Below, in pieces: positions 9,132-17,024 of a DNA stretch of 64,000 nucleotides. Within the stretch, counting starts at the first letter, position 1. Every line of letters starts with the position of its first letter. Where the stretch lies: positions 39,478 to 103,477 of the forward strand of contig JAZNPC010000092.1 in NCBI GenBank assembly GCA_045589455.1, written 5' to 3'. The DNA comes from RGIG990 sp045589455. GTDB taxonomy: Bacteria; Verrucomicrobiota; Kiritimatiellia; RFP12; UBA3636. A program made the position numbers and the translations under genes. The notes beneath the pieces were generated by a model, which saw only the letters and a list, made by a program, of their open reading frames with translations, searched no databases and was not told the DNA's origin.

Positions 9132-9201
9132 GACTGGGGAGAACGGAGACGCGGAGAGGTTTGGGAAGATATTGGAGAAAGGGGCTACAGCCCTTTGCGT
9201 G

Positions 9202-9249
9202 CTGACAGTTTGACAGTTTGATAGTATGACAGTATGACAGTTAGATAGT
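9202..9249. repeat. Octamer tandem repeat (six units)
   Basis: Six 8-bp units close to NTGACAGT lie in a row (CTGACAGT, TTGACAGT, TTGATAGT, ATGACAGT, ATGACAGT, TAGATAGT). It sits in the gap downstream of the PEP-CTERM gene, after AAAGGG-GCTACAG-CCCTTT, which forms a short hairpin at about 9178-9197. Confidence 0.7.
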
Positions 9250-9339
9250 TGGAGAGAGAAGATGAAGGTTAGCACCTTGCCACCTCTCATCCCAGCAACA
9301 CCGGGCGACAGAGCCACCCTCAAATGGGATAAAGCTTAC

Positions 9340-9975
9340 TTACTTTCTGCGTTTTATCAATAATGCTGCACCAGCAAGAGCAAGCAATGCGGAACTTGGT
9401 TCAGGAACAACACCAACGGTTATTGGATCGCCATCAAGATTTATTGCTGAATAAAGCATCTCAACACCATCAGTTGTGAATTGCATATGAAGCCACCCAT
9501 AAACATCTCTATACCAGAAAGGTTCATCAACACTATTACTAAAACCTGCCTCGTAAACAAATCCCAAATAGAAATCATCGCCAACGTTACCTGTTATGCT
9601 GTATCCTGGATATGCACTCCCATCTGCAGTAGTAAGATATTCAAGGAAATATTCATCTTGATTTTTAGTCGTTGCTGCTGAAACAATATCTCCCTCATTA
9701 AGTTGGACGAAATTACAAGCATGCGCAGCCAGTTGTTCACTGGAAGCAGAAATTGTTCGCTTATTCCCATATTTTGGAATTTCCACTTCGACATCAGCCG
9801 CTGGAGCGACACAAATTGAATAATACCCTGCATAGTTATATAGATTATCGTACTCCGTCTTTGGTAAAATTTTATAGTTACCAAATATAGTCATATGATC
9901 CCATAATACTGTTGACGCAAAAGTATACGAGTAAATTAATGACAACAAAATTATTATTGAGCTTTTAATTTTCAT
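9340..9975 (-). CDS. PEP-CTERM sorting-domain protein
   Basis: A 211-residue exported protein. It has an N-terminal signal peptide (MKIKSSIIILLSLIYSYTFA), a mature domain of about 165 residues of unknown fold rich in Tyr, Gly and Asp, and a C-terminal sorting signal: VPEPS, a hydrophobic stretch, then KRRK. In PEP-CTERM systems an exosortase (EpsH/XrtA type) cleaves here, usually in bacteria that make exopolysaccharide. No exosortase gene is in the window. Its start overlaps the stop of the 43-residue gene upstream by ATGA, so translation is probably coupled. Both genes are enclosed by family B repeats. The mature function is unknown. Confidence 0.85.
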   Translation of the reverse strand: MKIKSSIIILLSLIYSYTFASTVLWDHMTIFGNYKILPKTEYDNLYNYAGYYSICVAPAADVEVEIPKYGNKRTISASSEQLAAHACNFVQLNEGDIVSAATTKNQDEYFLEYLTTADGSAYPGYSITGNVGDDFYLGFVYEAGFSNSVDEPFWYRDVYGWLHMQFTTDGVEMLYSAINLDGDPITVGVVPEPSSALLALAGAALLIKRRK

Positions 9976-10103
9976 TTACGTATCTCACTAAAACCAGCTT
10001 CCGCAACCAAATCTGTTAAGTCTTGCGTTAAATCATTAATTGTTATTGAAAAACACGTTCTAATGGTAAAAACAAATACTATGAACAGCAATGTTTTCTT
10101 CAT
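9972..10103 (-). CDS. Small exported peptide (43 aa), coupled to the PEP-CTERM gene
   Basis: The ATG at 10101-10103 has AAGGAT upstream, a better start than the Met 20 codons further upstream. The product is MKKTLLFIVFVFTIRTCFS (a good signal peptide) plus about 24 residues rich in Asp, Leu and Thr, ending GFSEIRK. Its TGA overlaps the ATG of the PEP-CTERM gene. No family is recognised. It could be a true short secreted peptide, a leader that sets translation of the next gene, or the remaining N-terminus of a larger exported protein that has been truncated. Confidence 0.5.
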   Translation of the reverse strand: MKKTLLFIVFVFTIRTCFSITINDLTQDLTDLVAEAGFSEIRK

Positions 10104-10163
10104 ATCATAATCCTTTTTGATACTTCTCAATTTAAGATTAACAAAACATGTTATTTTATTCAA

Positions 10164-10583
10164 CTATTATTGTTGGTGTGAAACGAGATTAATTTACATC
10201 AAAATAAATTTTCAGAATTTAAATATCGTTAACAAATAGCTAACAATCCCTCCAAAAAAAACCTCCGTGTCTCCGTTCTCAGGAAAATCACACTACGTGT
10301 GCTCCGTGTTTCTCCGAAGGCTATAGCGGGAGCGTTTAAATCGTTTCACTCATTGCTTACGCTTAACACGGACACACGTAGTGTTTCGCCGAAGGCTAGA
10401 TGCGGGAGCGACCACCAGTCCTTTGCGTCTCTGTGTCCCTTATTCGCTCACACAATTTCAAATCCCCTCACCTAAGTAAATCTTCCACCAACACATAAAT
10501 TCAATTTTATCTATTAAAACGCTTGTAAAATCACTAGTTTAGTCTTTTTTTGATAAGCAATTTTTGATACAATTTTGTCAATT
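10164..10583. other. 420-bp gap with family B repeats
   Basis: There is no credible gene. The first 95 bp are AT-rich and hold the likely promoter region of the 43-aa/PEP-CTERM pair. 10261-10430 is repeat DNA of the same kind as 8640-9131: CTCCGTGTCTCCG, then family B copies. The remaining part is AT-rich leader before the gene at 10584. Confidence 0.6.
10303..10415 (+). repeat. Family B hairpin repeats (full copy B5 plus partial B6)
   Basis: B5 (10303-10372) runs from TCCGTGTTTCTCCGAAGGC to AACACGGA. It is joined by CACACGTA to a second GTGTTTCGCCGAAGGC at 10381, again 75 bp after the first. B6 breaks off after GCGGGAGCGACCACCAG, a shorter variant also seen near 25138. Confidence 0.72.
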
Positions 10584-11288
10584 ATGAGTACATCACAAAA
10601 TTTTGACTTTCAATACGCTGTAGAGAATACAGAAATCATTGTAGAACCAAAGGGAATGTTGGAAACCTTTGGCAATACAATTCTTAACTATTACCTTGTC
10701 ACAGAAGATTTAGATTCTATCAAAAAGACCACTCTTCGCATTGGTCGTATGCAGCTATTGCGTCCTCAAATCATCACCCCATCCCAATATTCACAAATAT
10801 TTCTAGAGGGATTTAGTGAAGAGGCTCAGCAGTACGTTAAATCAATTATGGAAAAAGATGAATGCCGCATCCTACGCTATGGCTATACCCTAAAGCAGGA
10901 AGCATTCTCTGAGGAAACAATCACAGATACAGCTGCAAATGTAATTGACCATGTTAAGACAGACATCAGATCAAAGAAGGATCCATACATTGCACTTGTA
11001 AAGGGTGTAGAAAAGCCATGGGATGTTTCTCTAGTGCGTCTCTTTATGACTATGGTGCAGAAGTCTGTCCCAAAAAACATTATGGACATGACAAAGCAAC
11101 ACCTCTTTGAAAAATCTGAGCAGGTAATGACGCTTTCATTAAAGCAGGAAATTGAAAATGCTTTCCGAGCAGCGGAAAAGGACCCTTCTCTTATCCAATC
11201 GCTTGGTGCTTTATTGCAGCAGAAAAAAGTATTCCCGCTTTATGAGGAACGCTTCTTTAACCTGATGAACAAATCAAAACGTCGCTAA
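10584..11288 (+). CDS. Unknown protein (234 aa)
   Basis: I do not recognise the family. The ATG at 10584 is preferred over an in-frame TTG three codons upstream; neither has a strong ribosome-binding site. The protein is soluble, has no signal peptide and is mostly helical and charged. It contains ILRYGYTLKQEAFSEE, a VEKPWDVSLVRLFMTMV stretch and a C-terminus ending NKSKRR. Its codon use resembles the neighbouring housekeeping genes, which argues for a real, long-resident gene. leuC follows after 53 bp on the same strand, so co-transcription is possible, but nothing in the protein itself suggests a role in leucine synthesis. Confidence 0.7.
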   Translation: MSTSQNFDFQYAVENTEIIVEPKGMLETFGNTILNYYLVTEDLDSIKKTTLRIGRMQLLRPQIITPSQYSQIFLEGFSEEAQQYVKSIMEKDECRILRYGYTLKQEAFSEETITDTAANVIDHVKTDIRSKKDPYIALVKGVEKPWDVSLVRLFMTMVQKSVPKNIMDMTKQHLFEKSEQVMTLSLKQEIENAFRAAEKDPSLIQSLGALLQQKKVFPLYEERFFNLMNKSKRR

Positions 11289-11341
11289 TTTGAAAAAATA
11301 GTTTAGAAAACTTTAATTCAACAATAAGAAAAGTATTCAAT

Positions 11342-12640
11342 ATGAGCAAAATGACAATGACAGAAAAAATCCTTGCTAAGCATGCTGGCTTGGATTCAGT
11401 AAAACCAGGTGACAATATTTGGGTAAATGTTGATATTCTTTTAACCCACGATGTATGCGGACCAGGCACAATCGGTATTTTCCATCGTGAATTTGGTGCT
11501 GATGCAAAGGTTTTTGACAAGGAAGGTGTAGTAATCATTCCTGACCACTATATTTTCACAGCTGATGAGAAGGCACATCGTAATGTTGACACACTTTGTG
11601 AGTTTGTTAAAGAGCAGGACCTACCATACTTCTATGAGCCAGGCACACCACGCTATTGCGGCGTTTGCCACTTAGGCTTGCCACAGCATGGCCATGTTCG
11701 CCCAGGTGAGGTAATCGTTGGTACAGACTCACACACCTGCAGCCATGGTGCACTTGGCGCATTCTCAACAGGTATCGGCAACACAGATGCTGGCTTTGTT
11801 ATGGGCACAGGCAAAATGCTTGTTAAGGTTCCTGAGACAATCCGCTTCGTTTTGAACGGAAAGAAGCCTGACTACATTTCTGCGAAGGATATGATTCTAC
11901 GCATTATTGGTGACATCGGTGTAGATGGTGCTACATACTGCGCAATGGAATTTACTGGCGAGGCAGTTGATGCTCTAACAATTGATGAGCGCATCACAAT
12001 TTGTAATATGGCTGTAGAGGCAGGTGCAAAGAACGGCATCATTCCTCCAAATCAGATGACACTTGATTATGTCAAGGCTCGTACAGGCAAGGAATTTACT
12101 CCTGTATATGGTGACCCAGATGCACCAGTGCTAAAGGAATATGTTTATGACGTATCAACCTTTGTTCCATGTGTAGCAAAGCCACATATTCCAAGCAACT
12201 ACGCTCCTGCACGTGATTGCACAGACATAAAGCTTGACCGATCCTACATCGGTTCTTGCACAGGTGGTAAGCTAGAGGACTTTGTAATGGCTGCATCAAT
12301 CCTAAAGGACCGCAAGGTTTGCATTGATACATTCATTGTTCCAGCAACAACTGAGATTGCAGAGAAGCTTCTAACAACAGAAATTGATGGCAAGCCACTA
12401 GTAACAATCTTTGCTGAGGCAGGCTGCTTACCTATCGCACCTCCATCCTGCGCTGCTTGCTTAGGTGGTCCTATCGACACCTTTGGTCGCACCCACGGTA
12501 AAGAGGTTGTTATCTCAACAACAAACCGCAATTTCATTGGACGCATGGGTTCAAAGGAAGCACCTATCTATCTTGCTTCACCACTAACTGCTGCAGCATC
12601 TGCTGTTAAGGGCTATATCTGCGATCCTCGCGATTTATAA
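11342..12640 (+). CDS. leuC: 3-isopropylmalate dehydratase large subunit
   Basis: A 432-residue aconitase-superfamily protein of the shorter LeuC2/HacA type. It isomerises 2- to 3-isopropylmalate in leucine synthesis together with LeuD. The iron-sulphur cluster ligands are visible as Cys306 (SCTGG) and Cys370 and Cys373 (SCAAC). VGTDSHTCSHGALGAFSTG is the substrate-side signature. Its partner leuD follows 43 bp downstream, which supports leucine synthesis. Paralogous homoaconitase or citraconate-type dehydratases share this form and cannot be fully excluded without a tree. leuA and leuB are not in the window. Confidence 0.9.
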   Translation: MSKMTMTEKILAKHAGLDSVKPGDNIWVNVDILLTHDVCGPGTIGIFHREFGADAKVFDKEGVVIIPDHYIFTADEKAHRNVDTLCEFVKEQDLPYFYEPGTPRYCGVCHLGLPQHGHVRPGEVIVGTDSHTCSHGALGAFSTGIGNTDAGFVMGTGKMLVKVPETIRFVLNGKKPDYISAKDMILRIIGDIGVDGATYCAMEFTGEAVDALTIDERITICNMAVEAGAKNGIIPPNQMTLDYVKARTGKEFTPVYGDPDAPVLKEYVYDVSTFVPCVAKPHIPSNYAPARDCTDIKLDRSYIGSCTGGKLEDFVMAASILKDRKVCIDTFIVPATTEIAEKLLTTEIDGKPLVTIFAEAGCLPIAPPSCAACLGGPIDTFGRTHGKEVVISTTNRNFIGRMGSKEAPIYLASPLTAAASAVKGYICDPRDL

Positions 12641-12683
12641 AATGCGAATGTATATTAACTAGTTTTTTAGGAATAAGACTAAC

Positions 12684-13223
12684 ATGAAAATCAAAGCAAA
12701 AGTTTATGTTCTAGGTGACAATATTGATACAGACCTAATTATCCCTGCTCAGTATCTTAACCTTGTTCCAACTATCCCTGAGGAATATGCAAAGCTTGGC
12801 TCTTATGCTATGGCGGGACTTCCTGATTCAGAGATTCCTTATGTTGACAAAGAATCAGGCAAAACACCTTACGGCATTATGATTGCTGGCAAGAACTTCG
12901 GATGTGGCTCTTCACGTGAGCACGCACCTGTAGCACTTGGTGCTGCTGGCTGCAAGGCTGTTGTGGCAGAGTCTTATGCTCGTATCTTCTTCCGTAACTC
13001 AGTTGCAACTGGTGAGGTTTATCCTTTTGAAACAGCTATTGAGCTAACAAAAGAGTTCAAGACTGGCGATGAGGCTGAGGTTGATATTGATGCAGGTACA
13101 ATCACACGCTGTGCAGATGGCAAGGTTTTCACACTTAAGGACCTTGGCGCAGTTGCTCCAGTGGTTGCTGCTGGTGGCATGTTCGGCTATGCTCGCCAGG
13201 TTGGCATGATTAAAGCAAAATAA
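12684..13223 (+). CDS. leuD: 3-isopropylmalate dehydratase small subunit
   Basis: A 179-residue swivelling domain of the LeuD2 type, the partner of the large subunit just upstream. Recognised by YVLGDNIDTDLIIPAQYL near the start, where the NIDTD motif lies, and GKNFGCGSSREHAP (about residues 73-86), the substrate-loop signature. Length is normal for the family (about 165-200). TAGGAA precedes the ATG. The soluble heterodimer acts in the cytoplasm. Confidence 0.92.
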   Translation: MKIKAKVYVLGDNIDTDLIIPAQYLNLVPTIPEEYAKLGSYAMAGLPDSEIPYVDKESGKTPYGIMIAGKNFGCGSSREHAPVALGAAGCKAVVAESYARIFFRNSVATGEVYPFETAIELTKEFKTGDEAEVDIDAGTITRCADGKVFTLKDLGAVAPVVAAGGMFGYARQVGMIKAK

Positions 13224-13285
13224 GCTATCTATCAAATTTTAATTTCTCACTAGTTGAACTAACCTTAAATTAAAAGGTAAATACT

Positions 13286-14119
13286 ATGTCATATGTTATC
13301 GCAATAGCAAACCAAAAAGGCGGAGTTGGAAAAACAACAACAGTTGTCAATTTTGCCGCTATGCTTGCAACAAAGAAAAAGACAGTTCTTGTGATTGATC
13401 TTGATCCACAAGCAAATGCAACCTCAGGTCTTGGTGTAGAGCCAAAGGATGGTACTAGCCTTTACCCAGCACTAATGGGTACAAAAGCTATAGACGAGGT
13501 AATTCTTGGCACAGTTATTGAGAATGTCAATATTATCCCTTCTGAGGTTAATTTGGCTGGTGCAGAAATTGAAATTGCTCGCATGGAGGATCACCTTCAT
13601 GGTCTAGCAAAAATTCTAGAGCCAATCAAAGCTGCAGATGTATTTGACTATATCATTATTGACTGTCCTCCATCATTAGGTATCCTAATGTCTAATGCAC
13701 TTGCTGCAGCAGATTCAGTTATTATTCCAATGCAATGCGAATACTATGCAATGGAAGGTTTAAGCGTCATTACACAGCTAATTGAGCGCCTACGCAAAAC
13801 TGATGTAAATCCACGTCTAGTGCTTGATGGTATTCTTATGACCATGTACAACAAGACACGCCTTGCCGATGATGTTATCAGCCAGGTTCGTGAGCACTAT
13901 GCTGATGCGGTATACGAGAGCGTAATTCCTCGTAGCGTACGTGCTGGTGAAGCACCAAGCTTTGGCCTACCTGTAGTTGTATATGCGCCATCTTCAACTG
14001 TTGCAGTTGGCTACTCCGAATTTGCTAAAGAATTTTTGAAGCGTCAAAAGGCAAAAGAAACGATTGAAAATGCAAGTGATGCTCCACTACCTAACTCAAT
14101 ATCAGAAACAATTGCATAA
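13286..14119 (+). CDS. parA: ParA/Soj-type chromosome partitioning ATPase
   Basis: A 277-residue ParA with the deviant Walker A motif KGGVGKTT (residues 11-18) at the N-terminus, Walker A' VLVIDLDPQANAT and Walker B DYIIIDCPPSLG. No N-terminal DNA-binding extension is present, so it is the chromosomal Soj type that moves ParB-parS complexes on the nucleoid. Its usual partner, parB, is not adjacent but lies at 61324-62442 on the other strand. AAAAGG precedes the ATG. A short Ser/Asn/Asp-rich tail ends the protein. Confidence 0.9.
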   Translation: MSYVIAIANQKGGVGKTTTVVNFAAMLATKKKTVLVIDLDPQANATSGLGVEPKDGTSLYPALMGTKAIDEVILGTVIENVNIIPSEVNLAGAEIEIARMEDHLHGLAKILEPIKAADVFDYIIIDCPPSLGILMSNALAAADSVIIPMQCEYYAMEGLSVITQLIERLRKTDVNPRLVLDGILMTMYNKTRLADDVISQVREHYADAVYESVIPRSVRAGEAPSFGLPVVVYAPSSTVAVGYSEFAKEFLKRQKAKETIENASDAPLPNSISETIA

Positions 14120-14156
14120 TTTCACACAACTAAAATATTAAAATATAGGATATAAA

Positions 14157-15914
14157 ATGTCACAAAAACGTTCAACTTGGTCAAGTCAAACTGCATTTAT
14201 GCTTGCAGCTGCAGCTTCTGCTGTAGGTTTAGGTAATATTTGGCGTTTCCCTTACTTAGCTGCTAAATATGGTGGCGGTACATTTCTATTAACTTACATT
14301 ATTCTAACCGTTACCTTTGGCTTTTCTTTAATGGTTGCAGAAATAGCAATCGGCCGTAAAACAGGTAAAAGTGCATTGAGTGCTTTTTCTGCTTTACGCA
14401 AACGTTATGGATTTATAGGTTGGATTTTAACAATCATTCCACTTGTTATTGTTCCATATTACTGCGTAATTGGAGGTTGGGTTGCTAAATACATAGTGAC
14501 CTATGCACAGTTGCTTGTAAATCCAAAAGCGGAAGCAGCACAAGCACTTGTTGCAAATCCAGAAGCATTTTTCACTGACTTTATTGGTTCTAGTTCATCT
14601 GTTGCACCAATGATATATGGATTAATATTCATAGTATTGTCAGCAATTGTTATTATTTTAGGTGTTCGCAAAGGCATTGAGATATCAAATAAGGTTATGA
14701 TGCCTCTTTTGATTATTATGTCCCTTGGTATTGCAATCTATAGTTTAACACGCCCTGGCGCAATGGAGGGATTAAAGTTTTATTTAATTCCAAATACTGA
14801 TAGTTTCTATGAGGAAGTAGTTATAGAGGAAAATACTCTGGACGCATCTGCTAAAACAGGAATAGTAGATGTAGCTTCTGCTACAACTGAAGTTGCTGAT
14901 GTAGCTTCAGCTACAACTGAAGTTGCTGATGTAGCTCCTACTACAACTGAAGTTGCTGATGTAGCTCCTGCTACAACTGAAGTTGCTGATGCAGCTCCTG
15001 CTACAACTGAAGGAACTGATGCAGCTCCTGCTACAACTGAAGTTGCCCTTGAATCAACACAAAACACAGAAGCGCCAGTTAATTCAGGACAACCTGAAGG
15101 GGAAGAATGCAATCCTAAGCCAAAAACTGAACGCAGATTCTCATTTGTCAAACTCTCTAAGACTATTCTTGGCGCAATGGGTCAGATGTTCTACTCTCTT
15201 TCATTGGCAATGGGTATTATGATTACCTATGGCTCATACTTTAAGAAAGATGGACGTATTGAAAAGAGCGTTCGAGTAATTGAAATTTTTGACACAGCCA
15301 TTGCTTTCATTGCTGGTCTAATGATTATCCCTGCAGTGTTTGCATTCTCTGGAGGCGCTGAAAAGATAAATGCAGGTCCGGGTTTAATGTTTATCAGTTT
15401 ACCAAGTGTTTTTGCAAATGGTCAAACAGAAATCACATCTGCATTCTCAGCAACAGCAATTATTGGCTTACTATTCTTTATACTCGTTTTCTTTGCTGCT
15501 CTTACATCAGCAATCTCTCTCTTTGAGACTTGCGTTGCATCAATATGCGACATCACACACATTAATCGCAAAACATCTATTCCTTGGTGCTTAGTTATTA
15601 TTATCCTCCTTTCTATTCCAAGTGCCCTTGGTTATGGTGTATGGGGGAAAATTGAAATCTTTGGTCTTCAGTTCCTAGACTTTTTTGATGCGGCAACAAA
15701 CGATGTATTGATGCCGATAGGTGCTCTTTTGACTTGCTTGTTCATTGGATGGGTTATTGGGCCAAAGACAATTATTGAAGAAGTAGACATTGACGGTCAC
15801 GGATTTAGCTCAAAAGGTCTATTTATTGTAATGATTAAGTTTATTGCTCCACTATTAATAATCCTAATCTTCGCTTCTAACATCCTAAAGCTTTTAGGTA
15901 TTTATAAGATATAA
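14157..15914 (+). CDS. Sodium:neurotransmitter symporter (NSS) family transporter with repeat insert
   Basis: A 585-residue LeuT-fold transporter for sodium-coupled uptake of amino acids or amines. TM1 carries AASAVGLGNIWRFPYLAAK, the NSS signature with the sodium- and substrate-binding GLGN region. TM6 carries LGAMGQMFYSLSLAMG and is followed by TYGSYF. About 12 membrane helices are expected. Between TM5 (ending near TRPGAMEGLKFYL) and TM6 lies an insert of about 100 residues. It holds six 10-residue repeats of the form DVAPATTEVA and a Pro/Glu-rich end. In LeuT topology this is extracellular loop 3. Family members are normally 450-520 residues without it. The substrate is unknown. Confidence 0.88.
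   Translation: MSQKRSTWSSQTAFMLAAAASAVGLGNIWRFPYLAAKYGGGTFLLTYIILTVTFGFSLMVAEIAIGRKTGKSALSAFSALRKRYGFIGWILTIIPLVIVPYYCVIGGWVAKYIVTYAQLLVNPKAEAAQALVANPEAFFTDFIGSSSSVAPMIYGLIFIVLSAIVIILGVRKGIEISNKVMMPLLIIMSLGIAIYSLTRPGAMEGLKFYLIPNTDSFYEEVVIEENTLDASAKTGIVDVASATTEVADVASATTEVADVAPTTTEVADVAPATTEVADAAPATTEGTDAAPATTEVALESTQNTEAPVNSGQPEGEECNPKPKTERRFSFVKLSKTILGAMGQMFYSLSLAMGIMITYGSYFKKDGRIEKSVRVIEIFDTAIAFIAGLMIIPAVFAFSGGAEKINAGPGLMFISLPSVFANGQTEITSAFSATAIIGLLFFILVFFAALTSAISLFETCVASICDITHINRKTSIPWCLVIIILLSIPSALGYGVWGKIEIFGLQFLDFFDAATNDVLMPIGALLTCLFIGWVIGPKTIIEEVDIDGHGFSSKGLFIVMIKFIAPLLIILIFASNILKLLGIYKI
14868..15047 (+). repeat. Six 30-bp in-frame tandem repeats within the NSS transporter gene
   Basis: The units start at 14868, 14898, 14928, 14958, 14988 and 15018. 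Each encodes ten residues close to DVAxATTEVA. The unit is a multiple of three, so copy-number change would alter loop length without breaking the frame. The units differ at a few positions, which shows they are not brand-new. Confidence 0.9.
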
Positions 15915-15942
15915 TTAGAGCAATAAATTGGGTTTGCTTTAA

Positions 15943-17010
15943 ATGATCAACTGGAAAATACAGCTTTCTAAGAGGCTAACTTCTCCACAAGAGTTAGCCT
16001 CCCATCTAGGGATAGAAGCCCTTCCTATTGGAGCCAATGAGGCCTCTGAAAGCTTTCCAATGGCTGTAACTCCTTATTATGCATCATTGATTCGCAAGCC
16101 TTATGAAAACGACCCAATCTTTCTACAATGCATGCCTAGCGCTTGCGAGCTTATTGAGGCACCCTGGCTAACCAATGACCCATTAGGCGAGCTTCCTTGC
16201 TCACCGACACCAAAGCTTGTGCATCGCTATCCTGATAGAGCTCTACTGCTTGTTAGTTCAGAATGCGCCACATATTGTAGACACTGCACACGCAAGCGCA
16301 TCTCTGGGGAAGCACTTCCTCCAATTTCTGATGAAGAGCTAGCGGCTGCAGTAGAATATTTAGAGAAGCATCCTGAGATTGATGATTTACTAATTAGCGG
16401 CGGAGATCCCCTACTCCTTTCTGATGAAGCAATAGACAAAATTCTTTGTGAGGTCACAAAGGTAAAATCAATCAAAGCCATTCGGATAGCAACTCGTGTG
16501 TTAGCCACACTTCCAATGCGAATCACTCCTGAGCTAATTGATATTTTCTCTAGATACAAGCCTCTATTTGTTAACACACAATTTAACCACCCACGTGAGC
16601 TAACCCAAGAAGCACTCTCTGCAGCTGCAATGCTCATAGATGCTGGAATTCCTGTTGCAAACCAATTCGTGCTTCTGAAGGGCGTGAATGACACAGCAGA
16701 ATGCGTGGAGGAGCTCTGCCGCACACTTTACCACAATCGCATCCGTCCATACTACATGTTCCAATGTGATTTAGTGCGTGGTGTAGAGCATTTCAGAACA
16801 CCTCTTTCAACCGGTATTAGCATCATGGATCACCTACGTGGAAGATTAAGTGGTATGGCAATTCCTAATTTCTGTGTAGATATACCTGGCCTATCAGGAA
16901 AAATTGAGCTTCTTCCTAATTATATAATTGAGGAAAAGCCAACAGAAACTATTCTTCGCGACAATCGTGGCAGAGTCACTAGCTATCCTGCCCCAACTCC
17001 AATTCAGTAA
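15943..17010 (+). CDS. KamA-family radical SAM aminomutase (lysine 2,3-aminomutase type)
   Basis: A 355-residue radical SAM/PLP enzyme. CATYCRHCTRKR near residue 107 gives the CxxxCxxC cluster and matches KamA (CxxYCRHCTR) better than EpmB. The Lys that would bind PLP is in GLSGKIELLPNY near the C-terminus. Asp residues in FQCDLVRG and CVDIPG match the two that hold the epsilon-amino group of lysine in clostridial KamA, so conversion of L-lysine to beta-lysine is likely, whether free for osmoprotection or fermentation or, less likely, for EF-P modification. It lacks part of the N- and C-terminal extensions of 416-residue KamA. The unknown gene downstream is 14 bp away. Confidence 0.82.
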   Translation: MINWKIQLSKRLTSPQELASHLGIEALPIGANEASESFPMAVTPYYASLIRKPYENDPIFLQCMPSACELIEAPWLTNDPLGELPCSPTPKLVHRYPDRALLLVSSECATYCRHCTRKRISGEALPPISDEELAAAVEYLEKHPEIDDLLISGGDPLLLSDEAIDKILCEVTKVKSIKAIRIATRVLATLPMRITPELIDIFSRYKPLFVNTQFNHPRELTQEALSAAAMLIDAGIPVANQFVLLKGVNDTAECVEELCRTLYHNRIRPYYMFQCDLVRGVEHFRTPLSTGISIMDHLRGRLSGMAIPNFCVDIPGLSGKIELLPNYIIEEKPTETILRDNRGRVTSYPAPTPIQ

Positions 17011-17024
17011 ATCGTAGAAACAAA

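Larger units (their letters stand above)
8536..9339. repeat. 804-bp gene-free repeat region
   Basis: There is no credible gene here. Short open frames consist only of repeat sequence. It contains a TTCGTG-type short tandem at about 8595-8630 (units near 10 bp), several copies of CTCCGTGTCTCCG, one partial and three near-full copies of the family B hairpin (8683-8715, 8841-8911, 8986-9055, 9064-9131) and an octamer tandem at 9202-9249. All family B copies run in the same orientation. Confidence 0.75.

Noticed and set aside
8841..10415. Possible CRISPR array (75-bp period)
   Set aside because: There is no constant short repeat alternating with unique spacers. The whole 70-bp unit is conserved and is itself an inverted repeat. 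No cas gene is near.
16227..16724. Open frame of 165 codons opposite the KamA-like gene
   Set aside because: It is antisense to a well-supported enzyme, Ser/Arg-rich and without a start signal.
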